From Acanthamoeba castellanii str. Neff (lineage: Eukaryota; Discosea; Longamoebia; Acanthamoebidae), in NCBI RefSeq assembly GCF_000313135.1, contig NW_004457654.1, positions 380,210 to 444,209 on the forward strand: a DNA stretch of 64,000 nt, given 5' to 3'. Under the pieces are notes generated by a model. That model was not told the origin of the DNA. It made no database searches and saw only the letters and a list, made by a program, of their open reading frames with translations. Below, in pieces: positions 45,136-55,790 of this stretch. How positions within the stretch are numbered: the first letter of the stretch is position 1; each line of letters starts with the position of its first letter. The position numbers and the translations under genes were made by a program.

Positions 45136-46861
45136 CAGCTTTGCCGCACTGTGGACGCGTTGGCGTGTGGCTTGCTTATACGCGTAATGTGTCTGACCTC
45201 CAGTTGGCTGAGCGCGTCTTTGAGGAACACCGCCTATCCTCGGAGGAGTTTTGGAAGGACCCCAGCGGGGCCATGGCCGATTCGCGACTCGTCGTGCGCA
45301 TTCGCGACAAGTACGCACTCATCGTGTGTGTGTGTGTGTGTGTGGTGCGTGCGTGCTTCTTGGGCTGCTGCACAAACGCTCACTCACCGGGCTTTGCTGT
45401 TTGTTTGCTTGGCTGGCTGGCTGCAGGGTGTATTCGGGCAAGGAGGGCGTTGCGTTGATTGTTTCACACCTCGCCTTCGGGCGGTCGGTCACCGTCGAGG
45501 CGGCCAAGGCGCTTAACCCGATCCCCAAGGGTAAGGTCCAGGCCCCGACCAAGGGCGGCCGCGCGCCTGCCACGCCCACCCGATCGTCTTCCTCGTGGCG
45601 CTGGTGGTGGTCCTCGAGCACCGTGCCCACGGTACCCCGCCCAGGCTTAACACGCGCCCAGCTCGCCAAAGACTAACGCTCACACGCGTCATGTCGCATC
45701 GTCGTGTGTCGTGTCATGACGCGGATGCATCGACCATTGCAGAGCACTCACCACGAGGCCAAGCAGTCGCGAACCGAAGGCCGGACCCTGCGTCCCACTT
45801 CGGAGCAGTTGGTACGTCACACGTTTAGCGTGGTGGGTGGAAGAGAGAGAGAGAGAGAAGTGGTTAACAAGCGTCTGCGACTACAGGCGGCACTGGGGTT
45901 GAAGGAGGGCGCAAACAAGGCCACGTTCATCGTGCGATCGGAGGCGGCCACGCAGGAGGTGACGGCGATGATCTATCTGTGGTCGCGCTTCACCAAGATC
46001 GTCATCTCGGATATTGACGGCACCATCACCAAGTCCGACTTGCTCGGCCACATCCTCCCCATCGTCGGTCGCGATTGGTCCCACTCGGGTACAACAGAAC
46101 AGAGCCCCTCCCGCCCGACTCCTTTTTCGCAGTTCGTGGCTCACGCGGTGTGTGTCGTGTGTGTCGTGTGTGTCGTGCCATAGGCATTGCGCACCTGTAT
46201 TCGAATATTTATGAGAACGGCTATCGCATCCTGTACGTCTCGTCGCGGTCCATCGGCCAGGCCAACCTTACTCGTGGCTACATCTCCGCCCTACGCCAGG
46301 AGGATGTCTCCCTTCCCGAGGTACGTGTTTCCGCTGGACGCTGCGCGCGCGTCTGTGTCAATCTGACGGGTGTGTTGAATGCAACGCGCGCGCAGGGTCC
46401 GGTGTTCACGTCGCCCAACGGCCTCATCCGATCGGTCCACCGGGAGGTGATCAGGAGGAACCCGGAGGAGTTCAAGATCGCGTGTCTGAAGGACATCGCC
46501 GCGCTCTTCCCTCACGGCAATCCCTTCTACGCCGGCTTTGGCAATCGACCCTCCGACGCTTTCTCCTATCTAACCGTGGGCGTGCCCAAGGGCAAGATCT
46601 TCACCATCAACCAACGGTATTGTGTGTCGTGCGTGTCGTGCGTTGTGTAGAGTGTCTCACGACCATGCGGTGAACCAAACACACGACAGGGGCGAGATCA
46701 CGATGTCCAATCGAACCTACAAGAGGTCGTACATGAAGCTCAACGAAGTGGTCCACGAAATGTTCCCCGCCATCAACCAGCCTCCGCCGCAGGAGGAGTT
46801 CAACCAGTTCCAGTACTGGCGCGTGCCAGAGCTCGACGTCTCCGAGCTGGAGCCTCTGTAA
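42595..46861 (+). CDS. LPIN: Lipin-type phosphatidate phosphatase
   Basis: ATG at 42595. The N-LIP domain reads MWSGVRDFFDFSRGSIDVLV, then TPFHIRFGR, with a second exon VHIAVNGEDVEVKMRLGEAG. The middle is long and poorly conserved, with TRWTWGWGLLPSRR (like the lipin W/GELP motif), WGMGALIDMLKPKEAEPVYL, and an acidic Glu/Lys/Ser region of about 250 residues at 44340-45090. The catalytic C-LIP domain holds FTKIVISDIDGTITKSDLLG, i.e. the DxDxT motif of HAD-type Mg2+ phosphatidate phosphatases. It continues LYSNIYENGYRILYVSSRSI, GPVFTSPNGLIRSVHREVI and FYAGFGNRPSDAFSYLTVGV. It converts phosphatidate to diacylglycerol at the ER/nuclear membrane. More than fifteen introns; an (ACGC)n tract sits in the one at 45101. 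Confidence 0.92.
45101..45136. repeat. (CACG)n microsatellite in a lipin intron
   Basis: Nine near-perfect GCAC units close to the donor side of the intron that precedes LAERVFEEHRLSSEEFW. Confidence 0.92.
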
Positions 46862-46943
46862 AACTGTTCTTCACCACTAAACAACCACGAAACACGCACG
46901 ACACGCACGGTACACATACACACAGTGGGTACTTTGAACCCCA

Positions 46944-47982
46944 CTAAAAATCGATGTCGGCGTAGGGGCCTTCAAACTGCGATAGCTTGCCGTGGCTGAG
47001 GTTGGCGATGAGCTTTTCCTTGGTCCAGGCGGGATCAGGAAAGCCCCAGTTGTAGTAGACATTGCGCAGCTCCTCGATCGAGTGTCGGTCCAGGTTGTGG
47101 AAGTCCACGTCATCAAAGTGGGAGCTGATGCTAATCCGCAGGCCACTCCTAAAGATGCTCAAGTAACCATCGGTTGGTGGGGGGTGGTTGAATCAATCAA
47201 CGCGACAGCTGATGACGATGAGGGTGAAGGTACCGGCGAAGTCCGTTCAGGTAGAGGGGAGTACCCGCCTCAAGCAGCTTCCACTCGCCGCCGTCAGTAC
47301 GCAAGTAGAAATCGTGACTCGCTGCTGTGGGTGGTTGCGCGTACACAGTGCGAGGTGGGTCAGCGTGAAGCACATCTTAGAGAGAGTGAGAGAGAGAGAG
47401 AGAGGCACCTGTCAGCTTCGGGTGCTTGACACGCAGCTGCTGAATCAGGTCCTCCAACGTCTGCCTGCCGCTCACTTGCATCTCCTCGGGCTGAAAGGCC
47501 AGATTGTACACCAACACCTTGTGCTCTGTGCGGAGCGGTTGGTTTGCCGGTGGTCAGCATCACCAACACAGGGGGTCACACCGGAAAGTTTGGGTGCAGT
47601 AGGTACTCTCCACGCATTGACGGAAGTGGGCTCGCCACAGGGTCTGGTCGTCATCAGGCGATCGGAGCGCAACTGGCAACTCTTGGATGCACCACCTTCT
47701 CCTGCGTGCGGCCACAACACGGGTCAGGCTTGGCATTAATGTAAACAATGGGGGGTTAGTAGGCACCACAGCGGCTCGTCGGACTCGATGATGGAGGTCC
47801 ACGAACGGCAGACATGAAGGAGCGACCGTAGGCTCCCGACGGGCAGGAACCCGAGCACGACGGCCACCATCTCCGCCGGCAGCCGGTCGAACAGGCACTC
47901 GCCCAGGGGCTTGGGCGGCCGTTTGGCGGCGGCGACGCGCTGCTGGCCACGCTTGTTGTTGACATTGCTGTACCGGCCCATC
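46944..47982 (-). CDS. F-box protein
   Basis: ATG at 47982 (MGRYSNVNNKRGQQRVAAAK) leads directly to an F-box: FDRLPAEMVAVVLGFLPVGS, LRSLLHVCRSWTSIIESDEP, LW. An in-frame ATG at 48185 would add 68 residues, but that segment looks like 5' UTR. Later exons: DDQTLWRAHFRQCVES, EHKVLVYNLAFQPEEMQVSG, TLEDLIQQLRVKHPKL, a short exon FYLRTDGGEWKLLEAG, and the final exon FRSGLRISISSHFDDVDFHN, YNWGFPDPAWTKEKLIANLS ending ADIDF. Presumed role: substrate adaptor of an SCF ligase. No second recognised domain. Its 5' end is divergent from the PH-RhoGAP gene. Confidence 0.75.
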
Positions 47983-48196
47983 GAGTTGGTGTTGTTGAAG
48001 TTTGGGTGTTGGTCGGGGTTGCTTTTCTTCGTCTGTTGCTCCTTCACTTCATCAGCCCGGAGAGAAACTTGGAGGAACGCCTCCCACTGGTGCGCTAAAC
48101 TAAGGCTGACGTGGCAAGACCGAACTGTCCGAGCTCGCAAGGTTGGCGGAAGGGTGAGGCAGGAGAGGGCGAACGGGTTTGCCATCTTCAGCGGTG

Positions 48197-49867
48197 ATGT
48201 TCAGCTCGCTGCGAGATACGTTTTCTGCTGCTGCGGATGGCGGCAACATGACGGTGGGTGCCCTCATGCAGAGTAAGACGCGACCCGCCCTCACAGGCTA
48301 CCTCGTCAAAGAGGGAGGCGTCGTTAAATCGTGGAAGAAGCGATTCTTCATCCTGCACGAATCCACGCTCTACTACTTCCGTGATAATCGCAAGGTATCG
48401 AATCTTTCATCATCCATCAATGATGAAAATGATGTTTGATTATTTGAACCAGATTACGCTATTAAGGACAATTTATCAGATGAATACGTGTGTGCGTTTA
48501 CATCAATCCAACTCTGCAGGACACTATACCAGCGGGCAGGGTGAGCCTGCGCGACGCGACCGTGCGCACGGCGGGCACGGTTACAGGCAAGGTACCGGCG
48601 CTTCCGTGATATCTCGCTGTGGTCCCAGCTCGCACGCTCACGCTCATGGCCTCCTCATCATGCAGCTAAACTCTTTCGGGATTCAAGCAGCAGACCGAAC
48701 ATACTACTTCCAGGCGGGTACGAGGCACCATTAGTCGTGCGGTCTTGGCAGTCGTTTAGATTTGGGTCTCACTCTTGGCCGCGACGTTGTAGATTCGGAC
48801 AAGGAGCGGCAGAACTGGATGCTCGCCTTGCACGCAGCCACTGGTGTTTCCTTGTGTATGACTTCCTCTCTTCGCTTCTCTACTGTGACCAACGCTTCAT
48901 TTCTCACGTCCGATGCGTGCCTATGAAGCCGACAGCGAGGGAAAGGACAGGTTTGGTGGGGGCAGCCTCCGGGAAGATTCTCAGGAGGGGTCTACTCCCC
49001 AGGCCATCTGCACCAGCGATCGCGCATTCGTCACCCAGGCGGCTCGGTGGCTCATCTCCACCAAAGGCAACACCACCCGAACCATCGCTTTCGCTTTCTC
49101 TTTCGCTTTTGTCCGCGCTTTCGCTGATGGCTATTCGCCAGGCGTCTGGGCCAAGGGGCTGTTCTGCGAAGCCGGCCTCTCACACGAAGTTGCTGCGATA
49201 CGGAAACAAGTGGCGTCCGGTATGTGACGTGCCAGCTTCTCTTCTCTCTCTTCCAGCTCACGTCGCCGTTTCCACAGGAGGCGAGATCGACATTTCGCAT
49301 ATGTGTCCGCACTCAGTAGCCGCGGCCCTCAAAATGTACGTGCATAGATTGTTCACTTGATGCTTGGTCGTGCGCGTGTATGAGTGTGACACGTGAGTGA
49401 ACATGTGCGCGCTGTAGGTCATTGCGTGAATCTGGCCCGCTTATCCCGCATTCGCTGTTCCTGCGGTACGTGGCTGTGGCTGAGGGCCACAAGAGCGATC
49501 GCACACGGCGACGAGAGCTAAAGGCCCTTTTCGACGACCTGCACACATCTCAACAACAAATCCTCAAGTACGTCTCGTTGCTGTTTATCATTTTGATGCT
49601 TAATAGGAAAGTTGTGCCATGACAATGTGATGAATAACGCTTGTCGTTGCTTCAAGCTTGGTCGTGGCGCTCCTGCAGGAAACGAGCGATCGAGCACCCG
49701 ATGAGGGCACGCCGGCTAGTCATCTCTCAGTGATCTTTGCGCCGCTCATCGCTCCCAACCTGGATCTACCGAGCTACTTTCCGCAGCTCGCCTACAATGC
49801 TCTCCTTCTCATCACCAAGGACGACGGTGACGACGACGACAATGGCGACCATGTAGTAGCGGTCTAA
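48197..49867 (+). CDS. PH-RhoGAP protein with degenerate catalytic residues
   Basis: ATG at 48197 (MFSSLRDTFSAAADGGNM). The PH domain reads TGYLVKEGGVVKSWKKRFFI, LHESTLYYFRD, IPAGRVSLRDATVR, NSFGIQAADRTYYFQA and KERQNWMLALHAATG with its conserved Trp. The RhoGAP fold begins near STPQAICTSDRAFVTQAARW and continues WAKGLFCEAGLSHEVAAIRK, GGEIDISHMCPHSVAAALKM, SLRESGPLIPHSLF, ILNLVVALLQETSD and HLSVIFAPLIAPNLDLP. At the site of the family GIFR..G motif the sequence is GLFCEAG, so the arginine finger is Cys; the usual Asn-Lys/Met segment before LS.IF.P is also not seen. It may bind Rho GTPases without stimulating hydrolysis. The exon limits between 48960 and 49130 are uncertain. Ends with an acidic tail at TAA 49865-49867. 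Confidence 0.75.
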
Positions 49868-50233
49868 AACCCTTACCTCCCGCGAAATACACCGTGCATC
49901 GTTGCCGAGGGCTGCGGTGCTCTGTAAACCTTTTCAAAAGAGGGTAGAGAACATTCCTCCAAGCGCCATCTTTGCCAACCGCGAGATGCACAATGCACCA
50001 TCGGATGGTTCATGGCTCCGGTCTACTGGAGCGCACGTGTGAGAGCGGCGGCTTGCGACCGGCGTAGAAGGTTTCGGCCGAAGGGGTGCGAGTTGGTCTG
50101 TGGAAGCCTTGCATTTCTCACACTTTTCCCGTGTTTTTTCAGTGCAAGCAGATCTGCCACGAGGAGCGTGTGCATCTCACCTTTGTTTTGCGTTTTCAGG
50201 TCCCCTCGATCGGGGCTGCGAATTCGCAGCACA
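49868..50233. other. Spacer before the UBZ/RING gene
   Basis: 366 bp, including the presumed promoter. Open frames in it have no recognisable domain. Confidence 0.5.
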
Positions 50234-51497
50234 ATGCAATGCCCCGTGTGTTTAATCACCCTGCCTAGCGTGGATCCGCACGTCATAAATGCACACATTG
50301 TAAGTCTGCCAGCTCTCCACAACCAGTTAATAAGAAAAATAAAGCAAATAAATCGATGGGCGTTCCTAGTGAGCTCGGTATTTAGTATTTTTCTTTTATT
50401 GTTTATATAATTAATAAATTCAGCATCCTTCTCATCCTCAGTAAAATCCTTTGATTATGGTTGTACCAGGACGAATGCTTGACGAACCAGTTCCTGGCGG
50501 AGCAGCAGCAACCAGCGCGACCACGACCTCAGGAGGACCCCGCTGCGTTTCTTGACGAGGTGAGCCTCGATGAACAGATGGCCCTCGAACTGGCACGAGC
50601 GGCCACGGATGACACGTACGCACCACACCAAGCCACACTTTGCCACAAGACACGCGACTGACATACAGAGACGATGTTATCATCAGAATGCTGGGCTTTG
50701 GCATGTACAAAGACAACACATTCAACTGTCCGTATCCTGGCTGTGCCAGCAAACTCGAGGCCCAGGAACTGCCTGCCCACGCCGCCACCAAGCACTCGGC
50801 CTGCATACAGACCCTCAGTTGTCCCATCTGCGAGCACGAAACCGTACTGCCACCCACTACTTCTATTTGCACCGCACCACCGCACTCAAGCCACTGGCCC
50901 CCCAACCACTCACCTCTTGCATCTGGCTGGTGGCACACAGCGCACCACCTACACACCCAACGAAAACACGAACCTTCTCCAGCACCTGGGCAACGCGCAT
51001 GGCGACCTGTACGTGCGCGCGTTCTTTTCACATTGCTTTGCCATATTGTCAACACTCACCCCGTGTGGTGCTGATGGGCAGAGCTGAAATTCATCAGGCG
51101 TTGATGATGTCGCGAAGCATGTACGTGGAGCAGTGCACCAAGCCCGTGGAGCTCCCCAAGGAGGTCGGGAAGGGCTCACAAGGTACAAGCTTGAAGCTGT
51201 TGCCCTGTCTCTCGGGTTTACGCGGCGTGCGCTGACCACCACCACATTAGTGCAAACGCTGCGGGACAAGGTGCCGGACCAGGAGTGCCAGATTTGCCTC
51301 CTCGACTTCAACAAGGGCGATCGAGTCACCTGGTACCGACACAAGCCGCTGTTGATGGTGCCGCTCTTGGTTCTTCTCACGCGCTTTCCGCTTTGCCTCC
51401 CAGGATGGATTGCTTCTGCGTGTTTCACGAGGAGTGCATCGAGACGTGGTTCAAAAAGGTCAGCCATCGCGAGTGCCCGGTACACAAAGACGACTGA
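50234..51497 (+). CDS. UBZ4 and RING-H2 zinc finger protein, probable ubiquitin ligase
   Basis: ATG at 50234. MQCPVCLITLPSVDPHVINA followed, across an intron (50300 to about 50469), by HIDECL is a Rad18-type UBZ4 finger (CPVC...IN.H.D.CL). VSLDEQMALELARAA resembles a ubiquitin-interacting motif. Middle exons carry CPYPGCASKLEAQELPAHAA, TKHSACIQTLSCPICEHET, i.e. C2H2/Di19-like Cys-His pairs, and ENTNLLQHLGNAHGDL. The last exons give QECQICLLDFNKGDRVTW and CVFHEECIETWFKKVSHREC then PVHKDD, a RING-H2 domain. Read together: ubiquitin binding at the N terminus and E3 activity at the C terminus, possibly for modified substrates. The combination is inferred from motifs only; no orthologue is named. 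Donor GTAAGT at 50300 departs from the local GTAC habit. Confidence 0.78.
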
Positions 51498-51769
51498 AGG
51501 TCTGCAGGGTCGTGGGCGCCTGCAACCATCGGCCAAGCCTCCCTTGCCATCGTTCTCTCCACACACACACACACACACGGACAGCACGGATGGATGTACA
51601 GAGTTCTTCTTTCTTTCTCTGCCTTTAGTCTTTCGTTTTATTCCCAGTCATTCCTCGTTCTTTTATGCGACGTGTTGGGCAAAGATAGGATGAAATGATA
51701 AAACGTTTATGTTACAGGTGCGTGTTACATCAAAAATAAATAAATAACTTACATAGTGTGCAGAGACTG

Positions 51770-54449
51770 TTAGTACAATTGCGGTGTTTTCGGGAGGAAG
51801 AAGCTGACGGGGTGGATCGACGGTCGGCTCAGCTTCGCAGCGGAGCACGACGGCGCGGGCGACGTGGGAGCCGACGACGAAAGATGTGGTACTGGCGTTG
51901 ATGGCGACGAATTCGTTGGGCATGAACGCGGGGTAGTTGGCGTGGAGGAAGGGGCTGTGGGCAAGGCCGGAGCAGGCGCGGTCGGGTCGAATGCAGTGAC
52001 CTCGAGCAGGTCCGTGGAGGTGAGCGACCGGGAGAGCTTGTGTTTGTTCTGAGGGCAAACGCTGTCGGACTTCTTGTCCGACCGGCATCTGACCTCCTCG
52101 TTGGACGTCGTCACCGAGCAGGACAGCAGAGTTTGAGCCGCCTCGCGGGCAGTGGTCATTTGGTGCACAGGCACTGTGCCATCGCTGGACGAGAGGGTGG
52201 CGCTGCGCCGCCGTGTCTTGCGCTCGAGCTTGTCCTTGGATCGGGCGCGGGCTGTGAGTCGGTTGAGCGCGCTGCTGGCTGTGTGCACGAGCGAGTGGGT
52301 GAACGCGGGGCCCTGCGGCCGGGGAGACAGCGGTGTGGAGCTGCCGGACACGGTCGCGGAGGATGGCTGGGAAGAGGTGGGCGACGAGGAGAACGACTGC
52401 GAGGAGAGCGGCGAGGCCGACAGCGACGACGAGGTCGACGACGAGCTGGTCAGAAGGTAGTCGTTCGAAGCGCGCTTGCGTTTGGGAAGACGTGGGATTG
52501 AGGGGTGCTCCACCGACGTGCTGCGGGCCTTGAGGCGCTGCTTGACCGCCTCCACTCCGGTTCTCTCGCTCGACGGAGGGAACTTCTCCAAGAGTGTGGG
52601 CAACGAGCTGGGATTGTTGGTAACCAGGCTGTTAGTTGTCTAGTTCAACAGCCAGGGCTTCACTCACAAAAAAACAGTTCAATGAGGGACAGCGTACTGT
52701 GAGCGGGCCTTGGTGCTGTTGGTGTAGAGCGAGACGCTCTGGATGGCCTCCTCGAAGGCCTCGCGCCAGGCCACGCGCTCCTCCTTCTCCTTGGTGTGGA
52801 GGATGTAGTGGGTGCCGTCGGCCTGGGTCACCTTGAGCGCGTGGGTCACGCTGCCGGTCTGGTAGGACTGGACGCTGGCCGACAGCAGCTGGAGCGAGTC
52901 GATGAACTGGTAGCGGCCGGCGCCCTTGTTGAAGAAGGTGCTGCCGCGCTTGGGCCGGGTCATGAGGAGGGTGTCGCTGAACAGGAAGAAGTAACGGCGC
53001 TTGGACTTCATCGCCTCCTCGTCGTAGATCTTCAGGAATCCCTCGCGGATGAACTTGCGGCCGGGCTTGATGAACGAGTCCGTGTACCCCGAGATGAGGT
53101 AGCTCAGGTTGAGGATGACGGTGAGGTTGTCGAACTTGCTCTTCTCTGTGTTGATGTAGGTCGCCACCTCCTCCATCTTGGGCAGTACCACCGACAGCTT
53201 GCAGTGGTCAGGGTGGGTGGGCGGCGTGTTGTTCAGGAGGTCCTGCAGAGAACGCCACATGTAAGCCCAAGAACGACGATACAGAAGGGGGGGAATCGAT
53301 TGTGCTGGTGCTGGTGCTGGTTCGTACCCGAAGAAGTAGGAGGTATCGAGGGATGCGCTGGATGGGCGTGACGAGGAGCGAGCTGAAGCTCAACCGGCCA
53401 CCGCGCTCCTCGAGAGCCTTGGCCAGCTCCTTGAAGATGAGGGTCTGGTTTATACGATCGTAGGCGTCCATGCTCGCCTGGTATGTGTTGACGAACGACG
53501 AGTAGAACTTGAACGAGTCCGTCTGCTTCGAATGAACCGGGTTGCGAGGGAACGTTAGCCCGTTACATGGGAGATTGGACAACCAGAGAAGTTACTGGGA
53601 CACGTACCACGACCAGAAACGCATCGCCCAGCTGGAGCTTGGCGTCGTTGCCCGAGTCTAGGTGGACTTGCATGGCCTTGAGGCTGCTCAGAAAGGCGTC
53701 GTTGAGCTCGTAGATGGTTACGATGTTTGAGAAGACCTCCTTCAGATCCTCCCAGGTGGGCAGGCAGTTGTGTTGCTGGTGGCGGAGGCGCTGGTAGAGG
53801 GGACTCTGGCTGGGCGATTTTACGGCCAGTTCCATTGGCTCAAAGAATCCCTGGTGACATGATCACATATGAGTCATGTGACCAGGGGACCCTTTTTGTA
53901 GAACGATGAAAGAGAATGGAGGGGGGCAGGTACCTCCACCATGTCGCGAAGGTGCCTGACGTAGGTGTTCTCAGTGGCGAGGATCTCGCGGATGATATAC
54001 CTTCGCTTGCGGTAGGCCCTCTTCTCGCGGTTCTGGGTGGTGTTCTCGCCCTCGCTCTCCTCGGAGGAGCTTAGGCTCGAGCCCGACTCCCCGGTCGAAC
54101 CGGAAATGTAGTCGTCTTCGCTGTCGTCCCTGACCGACCCTTGCCGCCCCTGGGGGTGCTCCTCGACGACAGGAATGCAGAGGAATTCGCCGGCATCGCT
54201 GGCGGCTTTGGCTCGAGCCGAGGGGCTGTGTTGGTCGGGCGAGATCGCGGTTGTGCTGGTGTCGGCCGATAGATCGGTGGAGAAGTCGTGCGACTTGGGC
54301 CGCTTCTCCCGGGGGGAGAAGGAGAGATTGGTAGGGTCCACCGGGAAGCTCTCGCCGCTGTTGATATTGACGGTGACGGCCGGGGTGTCGAGGTCGTTCC
54401 TGTCTAGCTTCATCTTCAGCAGGCACCCTGTGGTGTTGCGGCGCAGCAT
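51770..54449 (-). CDS. DH-PH Rho guanine nucleotide exchange factor with Ser/Pro-rich tail
   Basis: ATG at 54449 (MLRRNTTGCLLKMKLDRNDL). An N-terminal region of about 150 residues is Ser and acid rich. The DH domain: YIIREILATENTYVRHLRDM, FSNIVTIYELNDAFLSSLKA, FYSSFVNTYQASMDAYDRIN, and CR3 LVTPIQRIPRYLLLLRDLLN. The PH domain: FIREGFLKIYDEEAMKSKRR, YFFLFSDTLLMTRPK, THALKVTQADGTHYILHTKE, ERVAWREAFEEAIQSV. The C-terminal 280 residues are Ser/Pro/Thr rich (for example SSSSTSSSLSASPLSSQSF) and likely disordered and phosphorylated. Only about five introns, fewer than in the other RhoGEF of this window. By family, an activator of Rho/Rac. Length about 810 residues. Confidence 0.88.
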
Positions 54450-55240
54450 CCTGCCGACGTACTATGCTCTCTTTATGTAGAGGACGTATGATTGCTTCAA
54501 AGTGGTGTTCCTTGGTGGGTGCTGGTCAGGTGTGCGGTGGGGTCAGAGGTGTGGTGTGGTGTGGTTGAGCTGAAGAGAATGAGTAAGAGTCTAGCACTCG
54601 CATTCGTTTTTGGTGTGCTCCAAGGAGCCGCGCAGGTGAGGTTGTTGTGTGCTGGAGTAGTTTCAACGTGATATTTCGAGCATGACTAAAAATGCTCTAA
54701 CTCGCTTTTGCCGCTTCACATACCCTCTTTGTATCTTTGCCGCTTCACATACCCTCTTTGTATCAAAAGCCCATAAAAGCCGCGGTAAGATGACCGGAGA
54801 GAGATGGCCGGAGTCGTGTGTACTGGTCTGCACCCGGTCAAACCAGACTTGCCCCTTTGAAAGTGGTGGCTCCCTTGACAGCAGACCTAATACTAGATGG
54901 GGTGAGAGCTGATTGGAACCATCCTTATCGGTACGGCAACCGGGTAACTTCGATGACAGAATTCAGGTCCGGGGGCTCTAGGCATTCCCATGCCAACGAA
55001 GAGGGAACATCTGTGAGAACGACAGCACGTTTGTGCTCGGATGTTCGAAAGAGGCATCGGGGTTGCCGCTCTGAAAGAAGGTGGGGTTGGGAAGGCCAGC
55101 ACCCAAAGAAGAGCTCTTGCCTGCGCCACCTTTTGCATGGAACTTTTGAGGTGGTCGAGCGGGTCGGCGACGTCTTGCCGAAACCAGTACAAGACTGAGC
55201 CAGGGCTTTTGTTCCTCAAGACATACTGGACATCACCATC
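54450..55240. other. Intergenic region before CUL4 with a tandem repeat
   Basis: Holds the promoter of the DH-PH gene, the 29-bp tandem repeat at 54707-54764, and a stretch (54893-55276) open on both strands but not recognised. No intact gene supported. Confidence 0.5.
54707..54764. repeat. Tandem duplication of a 29-bp unit
   Basis: Two perfect adjacent copies of a 29-bp unit beginning TTTGCCGCTTCACATACC and ending CTTTGTATC; the second copy starts at 54736. Confidence 0.95.
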
Positions 55241-55600
55241 ATGGGTAACTTTCTGCACGATCTCGCGGGAGGCCAAGATTCTGATGGTGGGTCTGGACGG
55301 CGCCGGAAAGACACGCCCAAGGATTCAAGCTGGCTTGCAATCAGCGAGAACGTTCTTTGCATCCCTATCATTGGTTTCAACGTCGAGACCTTCTCTTACA
55401 ATAACATCCACTTCCCATGTGGGCCGGCCAGGACTGGATCCGCCCGTTGTGGCACTACTTCCAGGGCACCGACAGCTTCGTTGTCGACATTGATCGCCGA
55501 TCACGATCGAGTCGAGGCTCGCTAGCATGCTCCAGTCGGAGGAGTACAAGGAGTCTGTACTCTCCTAGTGTTCGGCGCGTCTGCTGCCCGGCGTCGTAAG
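55241..55600 (+). pseudogene. ARF-family small GTPase pseudogene
   Basis: Fragments of an ARF-like protein appear in order but in different frames: MGNFL at 55241, EAKILMVGLDGAGKT (P-loop), PIIGFNVETFSYNNI (switch I), QDWIRPLWHYFQGTDSFVVD (after the switch II WDxxGQ site, which is damaged), and VEARLASMLQSEEYKESVL. At least three frame changes are needed, the P-loop Thr is followed by unrelated sequence, and the NKQD region is absent. There are no introns, which fits a retrocopy, but no poly-A or target duplications were found. It is presumably non-functional. Confidence 0.8.
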
Positions 55601-55790
55601 CAACCACCGGCTACGGCGGAGGGCATGGAGTGGCTCGCAGTCGCCCAAAATTCTGGCCAGCAGCAAAGCAAATTCCTTGGCGGGTTTCTCTCTTTTTTCT
55701 TTTCTCTTCTTCGGCCCTACGCAACCCACACGCAATCTGCTCTCCATCTCGCCGCGTTGGTAGAGGACCTGAGGCTAACCCCATTGATAT

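Noticed and set aside
44231..45136. 301-residue open frame on the minus strand opposite lipin
   Set aside because: It is the antisense of the Glu/Lys-rich lipin region; the Leu/Phe/Ala pattern mirrors GAG and GAA codons.
45101..45136. CACG repeats as a possible CRISPR-like or telomere-like array
   Set aside because: Short uninterrupted tetranucleotide microsatellite without spacers, inside an intron.
54893..55276. 127-residue minus-strand open frame overlapping the ARF pseudogene
   Set aside because: No recognisable domain, no clear splice partners, and the overlapping plus strand carries the ARF-like fragments.
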